Part shown: positions 8,752-17,230 of the stretch, in pieces
How the letters are laid out: each line of letters starts with the position of its first letter
Numbering within the stretch: the stretch's first letter is position 1
Source: Algirhabdus cladophorae
Lineage (GTDB): Bacteria > Pseudomonadota > Alphaproteobacteria > Rhodobacterales > Rhodobacteraceae
DNA length: 64,000 bases
Assembly: GCF_044772865.1 (NCBI RefSeq)
Contig: NZ_CP173029.1
Span: 124,001-188,000, forward strand
Direction: 5' to 3'
The notes under the pieces: model-generated
What the model was told of the DNA's origin: nothing
What the model saw: only the letters and a program-made list of their open reading frames with translations
Database searches by the model: none
Position numbers and translations under genes: made by a program

Positions 8752-9888
8752 ATGACTGTGACGACACCCACCGATGACCTTGCCGAGATCCGCTACACCA
8801 CGGGGATCAGTATCATCGTGCCGACTTACCAAGAGGTCGACAATATCCCGCATATCTTGGCGCGACTGGACAAACTGCGGCAGGATTACAATCTGACGCT
8901 TGAGGTTATCTTTTCCGATGACAACAGTCAGGATGGCAGCGCGGAAGCAGTGGCTGCCTCTGGATTTGACTGGGCTAAAATTTTGGTGCGCACCAAGGAT
9001 CGCGGTCTTAGCCCAGCGGTGATCGAAGGGTTTGAAGCGGCGCAATATCCTATTCTGGTTTGCATGGATTGCGACCTCAGCCATCCGCCGGAACGTATTC
9101 CTCAAATGATCCTCGGGTTGAACTCGGGTCAGCAATTTGTGATCGGCTCGCGCTATGTGCCCGGGGCCTCAACAGATGATGACTGGGGTTTCTTGCGGTG
9201 GCTCAACAGTATCATTGCGACAATGTTGGCGCGTCCCCTGACAAAAGTAAAAGATCCGATGTCGGGCTTTTTCATCATGCGCAAAGCTGACTTTGACACA
9301 GTCAAGGAACTCAACCCAGTAGGGTACAAGATCGCGCTGGAACTGATCGTAAAGTGTGGCTTCCAAAACGTGGGCGAAGTGCCAATCCATTTCTCCGACA
9401 GGGTCTACGGCGAAAGCAAACTTAGCTTCAAAGAACAACTGAAATACATCCAACACCTGCGCCGCCTCTATTTGCACCGCTTTGCCAACGCAATGTATCT
9501 GGCTCAGTTCCTAGTGGTTGGGGCCTCCGGTGTTGCTGTGAATTTGATAATGCTCAGCATTTTGTTGGCCATGGGGCTGCCAGATGCAGTCTGTTTGGCA
9601 GGTGGGATCGGCGTCAGTGTCATCACCAATTTCTTGTTGAACCGCCGCTTCACATTTTCCTATGCCAAAGACGGCAATATAGGAAAACAGTTCGTCGGAT
9701 TTGTCGGTGCTTCAGCCGTGGGGGCCTGTGTTAACTTTGCCGTCTCCTATGCCTTGCGCAACAGCATCTTCGAGGGCTCGGGTTCAGGCCTGTACCTTTC
9801 GGCACTCTGTGGGATCGCTGCTGGGATGATCTTTAACTATTTGGGCAACCGCTACATTGTTTTCCGCAAAACCCATATCCGGCGCTGA
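8752..9888 (+). CDS. GT2 polyprenol-phosphate sugar synthase fused to a GtrA-like domain
   Basis: This 378-residue protein has two parts. Residues about 18-240 form a dolichyl-phosphate-mannose-synthase-like GT2 domain (SIIVPTYQEVDNI, FSDDNSQDGS, CMDCDLSHPP, DPMSGFF). Residues about 253-375 form a GtrA-like four-helix membrane domain (FLVVGASGVAVNLI, ITNFLLNRRFTF, NYLGNRYIVF). It would make a polyprenyl-phosphate sugar and help present it at the periplasmic face for GT-C enzymes. I chose the ATG at 8752 because homology begins just after it; the open frame extends to 8581 but that part overlaps the previous gene. The last 32 bases overlap the GT39-like gene. Confidence 0.88.
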   Translation: MTVTTPTDDLAEIRYTTGISIIVPTYQEVDNIPHILARLDKLRQDYNLTLEVIFSDDNSQDGSAEAVAASGFDWAKILVRTKDRGLSPAVIEGFEAAQYPILVCMDCDLSHPPERIPQMILGLNSGQQFVIGSRYVPGASTDDDWGFLRWLNSIIATMLARPLTKVKDPMSGFFIMRKADFDTVKELNPVGYKIALELIVKCGFQNVGEVPIHFSDRVYGESKLSFKEQLKYIQHLRRLYLHRFANAMYLAQFLVVGASGVAVNLIMLSILLAMGLPDAVCLAGGIGVSVITNFLLNRRFTFSYAKDGNIGKQFVGFVGASAVGACVNFAVSYALRNSIFEGSGSGLYLSALCGIAAGMIFNYLGNRYIVFRKTHIRR

Positions 9889-11362
9889 ATGGGGGCGACT
9901 GGCGGTCGCACTTTCTCTAGGGGCTGCGGTTCTTTGGTGGCAGCTTGGCGCCCAAGCCTATCTTTGGGATGAATACGTCACATTGATGTTCACTCAAGCA
10001 GGGTGGCGCGAGCTTGTCGTGCAATATTGGGATCTGGATACCCACCGACCCGTCTATTACGCGTTGCAAAAACTATGGAACAGTACCTTTGGGGACAGCG
10101 TGGTTGCAGTGCGCAGTTTGCCCGCAGCGTTGGTACTTTTGTCTATTCCTGCTGTTTTTGCCTTTGTGCGCGTGGTTCAAGGGCCCAAAGTGGCCTTTGC
10201 TGCGTCACTTCTGGCGGCAACCTCTCCTATGTTTTTTTATCAGGGCCGCGAAATTCGCATGTATTGCATCACCACATTGATGATGACCATATGCTTGGCC
10301 GCCACTTTGGTCTTGGCCCAGAATGCACGCGGCGCTGGCATGCTCAGCGCGACCAAGCAAGGCGCGCTTTGGCTTGTCTTTACCCTGAGTGCAGCGATTG
10401 GATTTTATGGCCACGCGGTCACTTTGCTGGTGGTGTTCGTCTTGGGGGTCTGGGCCTTGATCTGCGCCTTCAGCAAGCTGCTGCCATGGTCGTTCTTTTG
10501 GAAAGCCTGTGCTGCTGCCGTACTATACGGCGTGTTGATCGCGCCCGCGATCCTGCCGTTGCTCAGCCATACCAGCACAACACTTGGCGACAGTTTTTGG
10601 GCCCCGAAACCCACACTTGGGCATGTCTACACGACCATGGCCAGCGTCTATGACTATCCGTTTTGGATGAAGCCCGTGGTCTTGGCGCTGATGCTGGCGG
10701 GTCTGTGGCACTTGCGAAAAATGCCCCATGTTTGCACACTTATGGCACTAATGGTTTTTGGTGTGCCCTTGGTCATTTGGGCGATCAGCTTTTACAAACC
10801 CATCTTCCTGCTGCGGCCTTTGATTTGGACCGGGTATATCGGTGTGATCCTGATGGCCTACGGCACCTTTGCCTTTGGTAAAAAATTGCAGTGGCCGTTG
10901 CTGGCAGGTGTTCTTGCAGTGCAACTTGTGATGATCGTGCAATCCTATCCGACCCAAGGCCCACAGGATCAATACACTGCCATAACACCCGCGCTGCAGG
11001 CGCTGAATATAGATGCCGCAGTAGATACCGTGATCCTAACAAACCAAGGGCTGGAGCCGGGTCTAAGGTGGCACAATCCCAACTTGTTTGCAGGCGACAG
11101 CTTTAGCTTTGCTTACGGTAAATGGAACACCGAAGTCATCGAGGCGGCCTATAAGGCCAAAGCCATAACGCCTGCTGAAACAAGGACCATTCAACTAAAC
11201 AGTGGTCGAGTGATCCTGATCGAAGTTACCGAAGATCCCAAAAATCTACCGCAAGGCTATACTGAAGTTATGGAAAGTCTGATGCAGCGCCTCAACACAT
11301 GGGACAAAGTCTCGGACAGCCCATCTGCAACCTTGCGGGTCAGTGTCTATAAACGGCCCTAA
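9857..11362 (+). CDS. GT39/ArnT-like glycosyltransferase (GT-C fold)
   Basis: This 501-residue membrane protein has a periplasmic loop after the first helix with LWDEYVTLMFTQAGW near residues 36-50. The Asp-Glu there is the acidic pair typical of PMT/ArnT enzymes. It also has HRPVYYALQKLW and about ten further hydrophobic segments. It probably moves a sugar from the lipid carrier made by the overlapping GT2-GtrA gene onto the polysaccharide or another periplasmic acceptor. The start is uncertain: the TTG at 9857 lies inside the previous gene and no in-frame ATG precedes the first helix. Its TAA overlaps the TAG of the convergent beta-barrel gene by two bases (11360-11361). Confidence 0.78.
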   Translation: MFSAKPISGAEWGRLAVALSLGAAVLWWQLGAQAYLWDEYVTLMFTQAGWRELVVQYWDLDTHRPVYYALQKLWNSTFGDSVVAVRSLPAALVLLSIPAVFAFVRVVQGPKVAFAASLLAATSPMFFYQGREIRMYCITTLMMTICLAATLVLAQNARGAGMLSATKQGALWLVFTLSAAIGFYGHAVTLLVVFVLGVWALICAFSKLLPWSFFWKACAAAVLYGVLIAPAILPLLSHTSTTLGDSFWAPKPTLGHVYTTMASVYDYPFWMKPVVLALMLAGLWHLRKMPHVCTLMALMVFGVPLVIWAISFYKPIFLLRPLIWTGYIGVILMAYGTFAFGKKLQWPLLAGVLAVQLVMIVQSYPTQGPQDQYTAITPALQALNIDAAVDTVILTNQGLEPGLRWHNPNLFAGDSFSFAYGKWNTEVIEAAYKAKAITPAETRTIQLNSGRVILIEVTEDPKNLPQGYTEVMESLMQRLNTWDKVSDSPSATLRVSVYKRP

Positions 11363-12699
11363 GGGCGCCAGTTTACGCTGGTCGTGAGGCCAATAAAAAA
11401 CTCGTTTGATGTGTCATCTTCGGCATTGTCTTCGCTGATCCGCTGGTATTGGTATCCCGCCGAAGCAGACCAGCGGTCGGATAATTCATGGTTGTACCGA
11501 ACAGTGAAATCAAACTGAGACCGATCGCTGTCCGACCCGTTTTGTTGCTCGGATACATTCCAGGCTACACTGCTGTTAAAGTTGGATCTGCTGGACAGTT
11601 CTTGCTGCCATCCCAAAGACAGACGGCTGCGCAAAACTTCATCGCCATCAGAGGTCGATGTAAATGATTGTGCCAGGGATGCATTCAAACTGCCGCGTGC
11701 CAGTTCGTGTTCGTAGCTGAGGGCATACAGCGGTTTTGTCTCACCTGTCTCGGCGTCTTCACTCAGTCCAGCACCAAAATTTAATGTGCCGCGTGGCAAT
11801 TCCATGTTGCGATCAACGCGGAAAGTGGACCTTCGGCCATTCTCGTCAATGTCCGTTTCAAAGGATCCTCTGAGACTGCCATTGGGCAATTCTTTGACCA
11901 GACTTGCATCAAGGGAATAGCCCGAATTGGTGTTGGGATCGGCAGTACCCCCTTGCTCGACACGGCTGCTACCAATCGCAAGATCAGCGGTCAGACTTGG
12001 GGTGATCTGATAATTGATGCCAGCGCTCAGACGCTGGGTTTCCGTGTCGGTGCCTCCGTCCCTGTCCAGATCGCGGTATGTATAGGTCAGACGCGCAGTC
12101 AGCAGCGGATCTATCTCAAACCGAAATCCAAGATTGCCCGATTGGGTTACACTGTCCAACAAGGTCGTAGATGTGGTGTCCGAAAAGGAACGATCAGCAT
12201 AGCGCAGCGACAACGTGGCGCCAAAGGCCTCGTCGCGTCCAAACTCCATCGAAATCCCAGCGCCCAGATCATCGCGACGGGCGTCGTCCAGCGTTATATC
12301 CCCATCATCCAGATCATCGCTGAGGGTAAAGGCATCTACCTTTCGGCTGATGTAATTTGCATCGAAACTCAGAACTGTGGTTCGGTTTTCGATGGAATAC
12401 AGCAGGGAGGCCTCTGGATCCTCAAATGAAAATCCGTCATCTGTGTCGCCAAATTTGTCCAAAGCGCCCCGCAGGGACATCTCAAAGGTTTGGCTGCGGG
12501 TGCGGCTGCTTAGGTCAAATCCTAAGTCTGATCGCATTTTGAAACCATCGTCATCATCAACGGTGGCAAATTCGGAGAACGTCAAACTGGCGCTTAGGCC
12601 GCCGTCAGCGTCTTGCGCAAAACCCAAAGACGGCCATGCCATCAGCAAAGCCGCCGCAGTACAAAACAGCGATGGTTGATATCCCCCGGTGCGCCCCAT
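11359..12699 (-). CDS. Outer-membrane beta-barrel protein of the EPS locus
   Basis: This 446-residue protein has a signal peptide (cleavage likely after SLGFA at residue 28). It continues as alternating amphipathic strands of about 10-14 residues, such as RLTYTYRDL, LRGSFETDID and FDFTVRYNHELSDRWSASAG, with acidic turns, as in an outer-membrane barrel. It lies five bases after the Wza-like gene in the same direction. XrtA-type EPS loci carry a comparable beta-barrel (the TIGR03016-type protein), and I infer it is the outer-membrane pore or scaffold for the polymer. It ends in SVNWRP, so the usual C-terminal aromatic residue is two positions in. No enzyme motif is visible. Confidence 0.65.
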   Translation of the reverse strand: MGRTGGYQPSLFCTAAALLMAWPSLGFAQDADGGLSASLTFSEFATVDDDDGFKMRSDLGFDLSSRTRSQTFEMSLRGALDKFGDTDDGFSFEDPEASLLYSIENRTTVLSFDANYISRKVDAFTLSDDLDDGDITLDDARRDDLGAGISMEFGRDEAFGATLSLRYADRSFSDTTSTTLLDSVTQSGNLGFRFEIDPLLTARLTYTYRDLDRDGGTDTETQRLSAGINYQITPSLTADLAIGSSRVEQGGTADPNTNSGYSLDASLVKELPNGSLRGSFETDIDENGRRSTFRVDRNMELPRGTLNFGAGLSEDAETGETKPLYALSYEHELARGSLNASLAQSFTSTSDGDEVLRSRLSLGWQQELSSRSNFNSSVAWNVSEQQNGSDSDRSQFDFTVRYNHELSDRWSASAGYQYQRISEDNAEDDTSNEFFIGLTTSVNWRP

Positions 12700-12704
12700 T
12701 TACG

Positions 12705-13319
12705 TCACTCAAACAGGCGACGCTCGGGCACCAGAATAACATCCCCATCGCGCAGTTGTGGATCGGATCGCATGGCTGCACCTTCGGACAGGGCTTTGTA
12801 GTTGATCGACGTGATGGTTTGACGGCCTGCTTTATCGGTGCGGCGCAACTGGATACGTTTTGTTGCCGCAAACTTACTCAGGCCACCGGATTGTGACAGC
12901 GCCTGCAATAGGGTCGTGCCGGGTTCCATTTTCTTGATCCCGGGGGCTGCAACTTCGCCCATGAAATAGATGTTGATCGTGTCAGGTTCTTTGGGAGCCG
13001 ACGGAATGATCACCCGTTCTTTGGGTTGCAACGTTACGAAAACATTTGGCTTGGTGGCAAAATTTGGGGAAATACCATTGGCGATTGAGGCTTCGATTTG
13101 ACCAACGGTACGACCACTGGCGCGCAAACCGCCAATAAACGGAAAGCTGATACGACCGTCTGGTAGGATTTCTACAGTCCGGTTCAACGTGCCGTCTTCT
13201 AAGACTTCGACAGTCAGTTTGTCGCCTACCCGTGCGCGATATTCCGACTGTGCCATTGCTGCTGTTGCAACAAAAATAGCAATCAACGCAAAGGTGACCC
13301 TTTTAATCCCTAAGAACAT
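12705..13319 (-). CDS. Polysaccharide export protein (Wza/GumB-type, Poly_export plus SLBB)
   Basis: This 204-residue secreted protein has a signal peptide ending near TAAMA at residue 23. A Poly_export domain follows (YRARVGDKLTVEVLEDG, LPDGRISFPFIGGLRASG, residues about 27-100), then an SLBB-type domain (YFMGEVAAPGIKKMEPGTTL, then LSQSGGLSKFA). It ends RDGDVILVPERR. It is much shorter than E. coli Wza (about 380 residues) and lacks a lipobox Cys, resembling the small GumB/EpsE type of XrtA loci. It would form the periplasmic/outer-membrane collar for export, working with the GNVR protein encoded at 18109. The beta-barrel follows directly; the TPR lipoprotein gene lies upstream. Confidence 0.88.
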   Translation of the reverse strand: MFLGIKRVTFALIAIFVATAAMAQSEYRARVGDKLTVEVLEDGTLNRTVEILPDGRISFPFIGGLRASGRTVGQIEASIANGISPNFATKPNVFVTLQPKERVIIPSAPKEPDTINIYFMGEVAAPGIKKMEPGTTLLQALSQSGGLSKFAATKRIQLRRTDKAGRQTITSINYKALSEGAAMRSDPQLRDGDVILVPERRLFE

Positions 13320-13457
13320 ACTGCACTGCCTTTCCGCAAAATCTTTGGATCATACCATGACAGCGAACACAGCCAGAAACAAAGCAGATCGTTCGACCAA
13401 CTTAGAATAGCTCTGGCAGTGTAGTTTGTGGGACACGCCCCCGAAGCGGCGTGATCG

Positions 13458-15905
13458 CTAGTTTTCGACGGTTGCTTTCAGCGCTTCGATCTGGGCGCGG
13501 GCATCTATGATCTGGGCCCTTTGATCAATATCACCGGCAATATCTACAGCTTTTTCGAACTGGGCCAAGGCTTCCGCAGGCCGGTTCAACGCTTGGTATG
13601 TGACAGCAAGGTGATACTGAACAATTGGGTCAGCTGGCAGGCCAGCGGCCGCAGCTTCTAAATACTCAACAGCCTCTGTGCTATCGCCGCGGCGCTGGGC
13701 AATCCACCCATAGGTGTCTTGAATGGCGGGTACTTCTACATCCTTAAACCGTCTGGCAATCCGCCAAGCCTGATCAAGGCTTTCGGCATCATCACGATAG
13801 GTCGACAAAAGGCTCGCCAGGTTGTTGGCAACGACAGGGGATGTGGAATTGCGTTCATAAAGGCTCGCGTAAATGTCGATCGCACCATCGATGTTTCCAT
13901 CGGCTTCAAAGATCGACGCTTGCGCCCATAGCAAACCAGGATCCTCGGGCAGAACCTCAAGACCCTCGGCAATAATCAATTTCCCCTGATCAGACTGACC
14001 CAGACGGGCTTTGATTTGGGACAATTGCAAATAAACGCCGGGGCGCTCGGGGTCTTTGGACAAAAGGTCAAGATAGATTGCCTCAGCCTCTTCAAAGTTC
14101 CCATTCACTGAGTGAACAGAGGCAACCATGCCCTGCAATCCTTCGTTCTCTGGATCTTCACTGAGCATCGTTTGCGCCAGATCGAGGGCATCCGCGACAT
14201 TGCCAGTGGCCAAACGCGCCCGGACCAGCGCAATACGCGAGACCATAGTTGCGTCTTCCGCACCAGCAATGCCTTCAAGGAAGGCCACTGCGTCATCAAC
14301 GCCTTTTTGTTGGTTGATACTTTGCGCCTCAATCCCCATCGCGGCTTGATCTGCCAAAGGTGTTTCAAGCTGGCGCAATGTTGAAACCACTTGATTTGTA
14401 CGACCCAGATCGTCCATCGCAATGTAGAGACGTCCCAGCATGACCAGTAGATCCACATTTCTGGGGTTCAACCGCAACGATGGCAGCAAGATATCTTCTG
14501 CCGGCAGGAAACGGCCTTCTTCGATCAAAAGCTGCGCATACTGAATCGACTCGGCTGGCGCATTGCCCGAGGCCTCTACGGTCAAGGCGCGGAATTCGCG
14601 GGCCAATTCTGCACGCCCTGCGCGCGCATGGGCATCAGACATCAAAGACAGGGCAAAAGCATCGTCGGGATCGGAATCAAGCGCCGTGCGCAGTGCTGCC
14701 ACCGCGCCATCCACATCATCCGCGTCAATCAACCATGCAGCACGCATTTTCAGCGCACCTGAATTGTTGGGGTCTTCTGCAAGAATTTCTTCAACCTTTG
14801 CGCGGGCTCCCACTTCGTTGCCCATGCTCAACATCATCTGAGCCAAGGACACTTTGATACGTTGGGTGTCCACACCTTCGCCCGCCGAGGCCAGAATATC
14901 CTCCAGTTCACTAACGGCGGCTTCACGTTCCCCGCGGTCAAACGCCATTCCCGCGCGCATTGTTCTGAATGGAACTGGGTTTTGGGACTGTTCAATGGCC
15001 GCTTCAATCTCGACCAGTGCGGCGTCATTGCCTTGTGTCTCGCTTAAGAAGCGGATCAAATCCACACGCGGTGCTTGATTGTCTTCGGGACTGCTGGCCA
15101 CCAAATCACGCAAGAAGGCTTCTGCATCGTCGAGCCGGCTTTGCGACATATAAAAGCGGATCAGAGTTTGCTTGTTGGTAATGTCATCCGGAAAACGCAC
15201 CACCATATCTCGCAACTGGGACTCAAGGCCTTCTGTATCATTCTGTTGGGCCAAAACCAAAAGACGCTGGCGCCAGTAGTCAGGATTTTCGGGATTAGAG
15301 GCAATAAGCCAGTCGATGTTCACCATCGCCATGTCGAAATCATTGTTACGCAGGTCATTGTCGATCGACATGCTGCGCAAAATGACACTGTCTGGCTGTT
15401 CTTCCAGCATTGCAGCGGCTTCGCGGCCTTTAACACGCCGTTCAGAGTTATTGCCCGCAACTGTTGCCTCGTAATAGCCCAAGGCAATTTCCAAAATCTT
15501 CACACGTGGGTTTTCTGGATCAGCCTCCATGACCAAAGTGCCGTGCCGTGTTGCTTCTTCCCAGTTAGACGACGCAATCGCCATCTCTGCTAGTTCAAGC
15601 CGTGCCTTCAAATCATCTGGATACTGCTCGGCCAACCGCAAGTACTGGCCATATGCCCCTGCTGGATCATTGTTATGATCCCGCAACAACTCGGCCAAGC
15701 GGTGACGCGCTTCTTGGTGGCTGCCGTTCAACTGGAAAACATTGCGGAATTCGACGATGGCACGATCGTAGTCACCGGCTTCAATCAACGCGACGCCATT
15801 ATCGTAATAGGCTTGTGCCCGTTCTTCGGCTGATTCACAGCCCGCCAGAACAAGTAGGCCCACCATCAAAAGAACACTCGGCTTCGCAAGTTTCAAAAAA
15901 CGCAT
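13458..15905 (-). CDS. Large TPR-repeat lipoprotein, PEP-CTERM/PrsT type
   Basis: This 815-residue protein begins with a lipoprotein signal (LLVLAGCES, Cys near residue 23). It is then almost entirely tetratricopeptide-like repeats of about 34 residues, for example YYDNGVALIEAGDYDRAIVE near the start and VQYHLAVTYQALNRPAEALA near the end. The size, lipid anchor and repeat content match the TPR lipoprotein (PrsT, TIGR02917 type) of exosortase-A EPS loci. It is probably held on the periplasmic side of a membrane as a scaffold for polymer assembly. A strong hairpin upstream separates it from the sugar transferase gene, so it should have its own promoter and begin the tpr-wza-barrel unit. Confidence 0.82.
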   Translation of the reverse strand: MRFLKLAKPSVLLMVGLLVLAGCESAEERAQAYYDNGVALIEAGDYDRAIVEFRNVFQLNGSHQEARHRLAELLRDHNNDPAGAYGQYLRLAEQYPDDLKARLELAEMAIASSNWEEATRHGTLVMEADPENPRVKILEIALGYYEATVAGNNSERRVKGREAAAMLEEQPDSVILRSMSIDNDLRNNDFDMAMVNIDWLIASNPENPDYWRQRLLVLAQQNDTEGLESQLRDMVVRFPDDITNKQTLIRFYMSQSRLDDAEAFLRDLVASSPEDNQAPRVDLIRFLSETQGNDAALVEIEAAIEQSQNPVPFRTMRAGMAFDRGEREAAVSELEDILASAGEGVDTQRIKVSLAQMMLSMGNEVGARAKVEEILAEDPNNSGALKMRAAWLIDADDVDGAVAALRTALDSDPDDAFALSLMSDAHARAGRAELAREFRALTVEASGNAPAESIQYAQLLIEEGRFLPAEDILLPSLRLNPRNVDLLVMLGRLYIAMDDLGRTNQVVSTLRQLETPLADQAAMGIEAQSINQQKGVDDAVAFLEGIAGAEDATMVSRIALVRARLATGNVADALDLAQTMLSEDPENEGLQGMVASVHSVNGNFEEAEAIYLDLLSKDPERPGVYLQLSQIKARLGQSDQGKLIIAEGLEVLPEDPGLLWAQASIFEADGNIDGAIDIYASLYERNSTSPVVANNLASLLSTYRDDAESLDQAWRIARRFKDVEVPAIQDTYGWIAQRRGDSTEAVEYLEAAAAGLPADPIVQYHLAVTYQALNRPAEALAQFEKAVDIAGDIDQRAQIIDARAQIEALKATVEN

Positions 15906-15989
15906 TTCCAGTCAGTCCTGTTCGCTAGAATTTCCAAAATTAAAACCATGCTACGGTGATAAACACCACACTGTCATGGGATATACACG

Positions 15990-16025
15990 AAAAAGCTGTC
16001 CCATACATAATGGCACAGCTTTTTT
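15990..16025 (-). terminator. Rho-independent terminator after the sugar transferase gene
   Basis: A 10-bp stem pairs AAAAAGCTGT (15990-15999) with ACAGCTTTTT (16015-16024). An inner CCAT/ATGG pairing leaves a five-base loop. On the minus strand the stem is followed by a run of T, and a T run is also present on the plus side, so it may work both ways. It sits about 50 bases beyond the sugar transferase stop and before the TPR gene start. Confidence 0.8.
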
Positions 16026-16073
16026 AGATATCACAAAAACGGCAACATAGTGGCCGATTAGGGGGAAAAGTAG

Positions 16074-16826
16074 TTAATAGCCGGTGCCGCGTAGCACAAC
16101 CAATGCAGTCTTCATGACGACGACGGCGTCGGTCTTTGCAGACATCACTTGGTTATAACGCTCATCGAACACAACCCGGTCGGTGAAATCACTGTTGTTC
16201 CGATCCGAGATCTGCCACAGCCCGGTCAAACCAGGGCGCATGTTATAGTAGGCAAGGCCTGCATAGCTGGAACGTTGGCATACCATCATTGGACGGGGGC
16301 CTACGACGGACATGGTGCCGTTGAAGATGTTGAACAGTTGCGGAAGCTCATCGAGGGACGTTTTGCGCAGAATACGACCGATCCACGTGATACGTGGGTC
16401 TTTCTTCAGTTTCTGCGTTGCGTCCCATTCACGGCGGGCCTCTGGATTGGACGCCAAATGAGCCTCCAGCAGATCGTCAGCGCCATGAACCATTGTCCGC
16501 AGCTTCCACATGCGGAATGTCTTGTTATTTTTTCCGACACGCAGTTGAGAGTAAAATGGGTTGTGGCCGTCCAAAGAGATGACCGCAGCTGATACCAAGA
16601 TAATAGGAAGGGAAAGGATTAATAGAATTGAAGAAACGACGAGGTCAAAAACGCGTTTCAGTTTGGTCTTATAGATGCCTTCGGAGCGCGCGAGCGCCAC
16701 AACAGGGGTCGCTGTAGCAGGACCAGCGTCTATCTGCACTGAGGCAGGTGAAACATTTAAAGTCATAAGCAGCAATCTGGGCGCAGCGCCCATTCCTAAG
16801 AAAGTAAAAAAATAATTAATCCGCAC
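16074..16826 (-). CDS. Priming sugar transferase (undecaprenyl-phosphate glycosyl-1-phosphate transferase, ExoY type)
   Basis: This enzyme starts repeat-unit synthesis by placing a sugar-1-phosphate on undecaprenyl phosphate at the inner membrane. It has the monotopic bacterial sugar-transferase layout: KRVFDLVVSSILLILSLPII (membrane helix), RVGKNNKTFRMWKLRTMVHG, LRKTSLDELPQLFNIFNGTM with SVVGPRP, and RPGLTGLWQISDRN. The short form without the CpsE-type N-terminal helices fits ExoY-like enzymes. The start is uncertain: GTG at 16826 gives 250 residues, while ATG at 16766 gives 230 residues starting MTLNVSPAS; neither has a good ribosome site. It is monocistronic, with a terminator behind it, and divergent from the ATPase gene. 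Confidence 0.88.
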   Translation of the reverse strand: MRINYFFTFLGMGAAPRLLLMTLNVSPASVQIDAGPATATPVVALARSEGIYKTKLKRVFDLVVSSILLILSLPIILVSAAVISLDGHNPFYSQLRVGKNNKTFRMWKLRTMVHGADDLLEAHLASNPEARREWDATQKLKKDPRITWIGRILRKTSLDELPQLFNIFNGTMSVVGPRPMMVCQRSSYAGLAYYNMRPGLTGLWQISDRNNSDFTDRVVFDERYNQVMSAKTDAVVVMKTALVVLRGTGY

Positions 16827-16836
16827 ACACTCGGAC

Positions 16837-16863
16837 TAACCTTGGTTACCATTTAATAACCAA
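16837..16863. promoter_or_regulatory. Inverted-repeat candidate operator (TAACC / TTGGTTA / TAACCAA)
   Basis: TTGGTTA at 16842-16848 pairs exactly with TAACCAA at 16857-16863 across eight bases. A further TAACC half-site abuts on the left at 16837-16841. It lies 11-37 bases upstream of the GTG start of the sugar transferase, where a repressor could act. The regulator is unknown; the symmetry is seen and its function is inferred. Confidence 0.4.
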
Positions 16864-17147
16864 TAAATAAATTGTTAAGACTGTTTTATGGCGTATTAAC
16901 GTTCTTTTGCGGGGAATTTAGGCAAGATCACGGCATATATGAGTAAACCCCGGTCAACCCTTAGTTGTGCTTGTTTCCAATTCTGAAATCATGCCGCGAT
17001 TTTTTAGCAAATTTTAGGTAATTTGGAAATAATGAGACAAAGTTGAGAAAGAATCGCGTTGCAAAGAATCGCATTGAACTGCATCCAAGCGATCGTGCGT
17101 CGTAGCGCCGTTCATCAAAGGGTCGCTCGCCTTGAATTGATCGTATT

Positions 17148-17177
17148 TTGAACGTACTCCAAACGCATCAGTACTAT
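17148..17177 (+). promoter_or_regulatory. Possible sigma-70-like promoter of the ATPase-Wzz-kinase operon
   Basis: TTGAAC (17148-17153) and TACTAT (17172-17177) are 18 bases apart and end 53 bases before the ATPase start. Each box matches its consensus at four of six positions, so this is only a weak candidate. Confidence 0.25.
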
Positions 17178-17230
17178 AGTGTAGTGTCATTAAGAGATGC
17201 ATTGACGCAGTTAAATGGGTAGCTTGGCGT

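Larger units (their letters stand above)
16827..17230. other. 404-base divergent intergenic region between EPS operons
   Basis: This AT-rich spacer separates the priming transferase (minus) from the ATPase-Wzz-kinase operon (plus). It contains an inverted repeat near the transferase start (16837-16863) and a weak promoter-like pair near the plus-strand gene (17148-17177). I see no convincing gene in it; a minus-strand frame at 17014-17319 runs into the ATPase gene and looks like chance. Confidence 0.6.
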
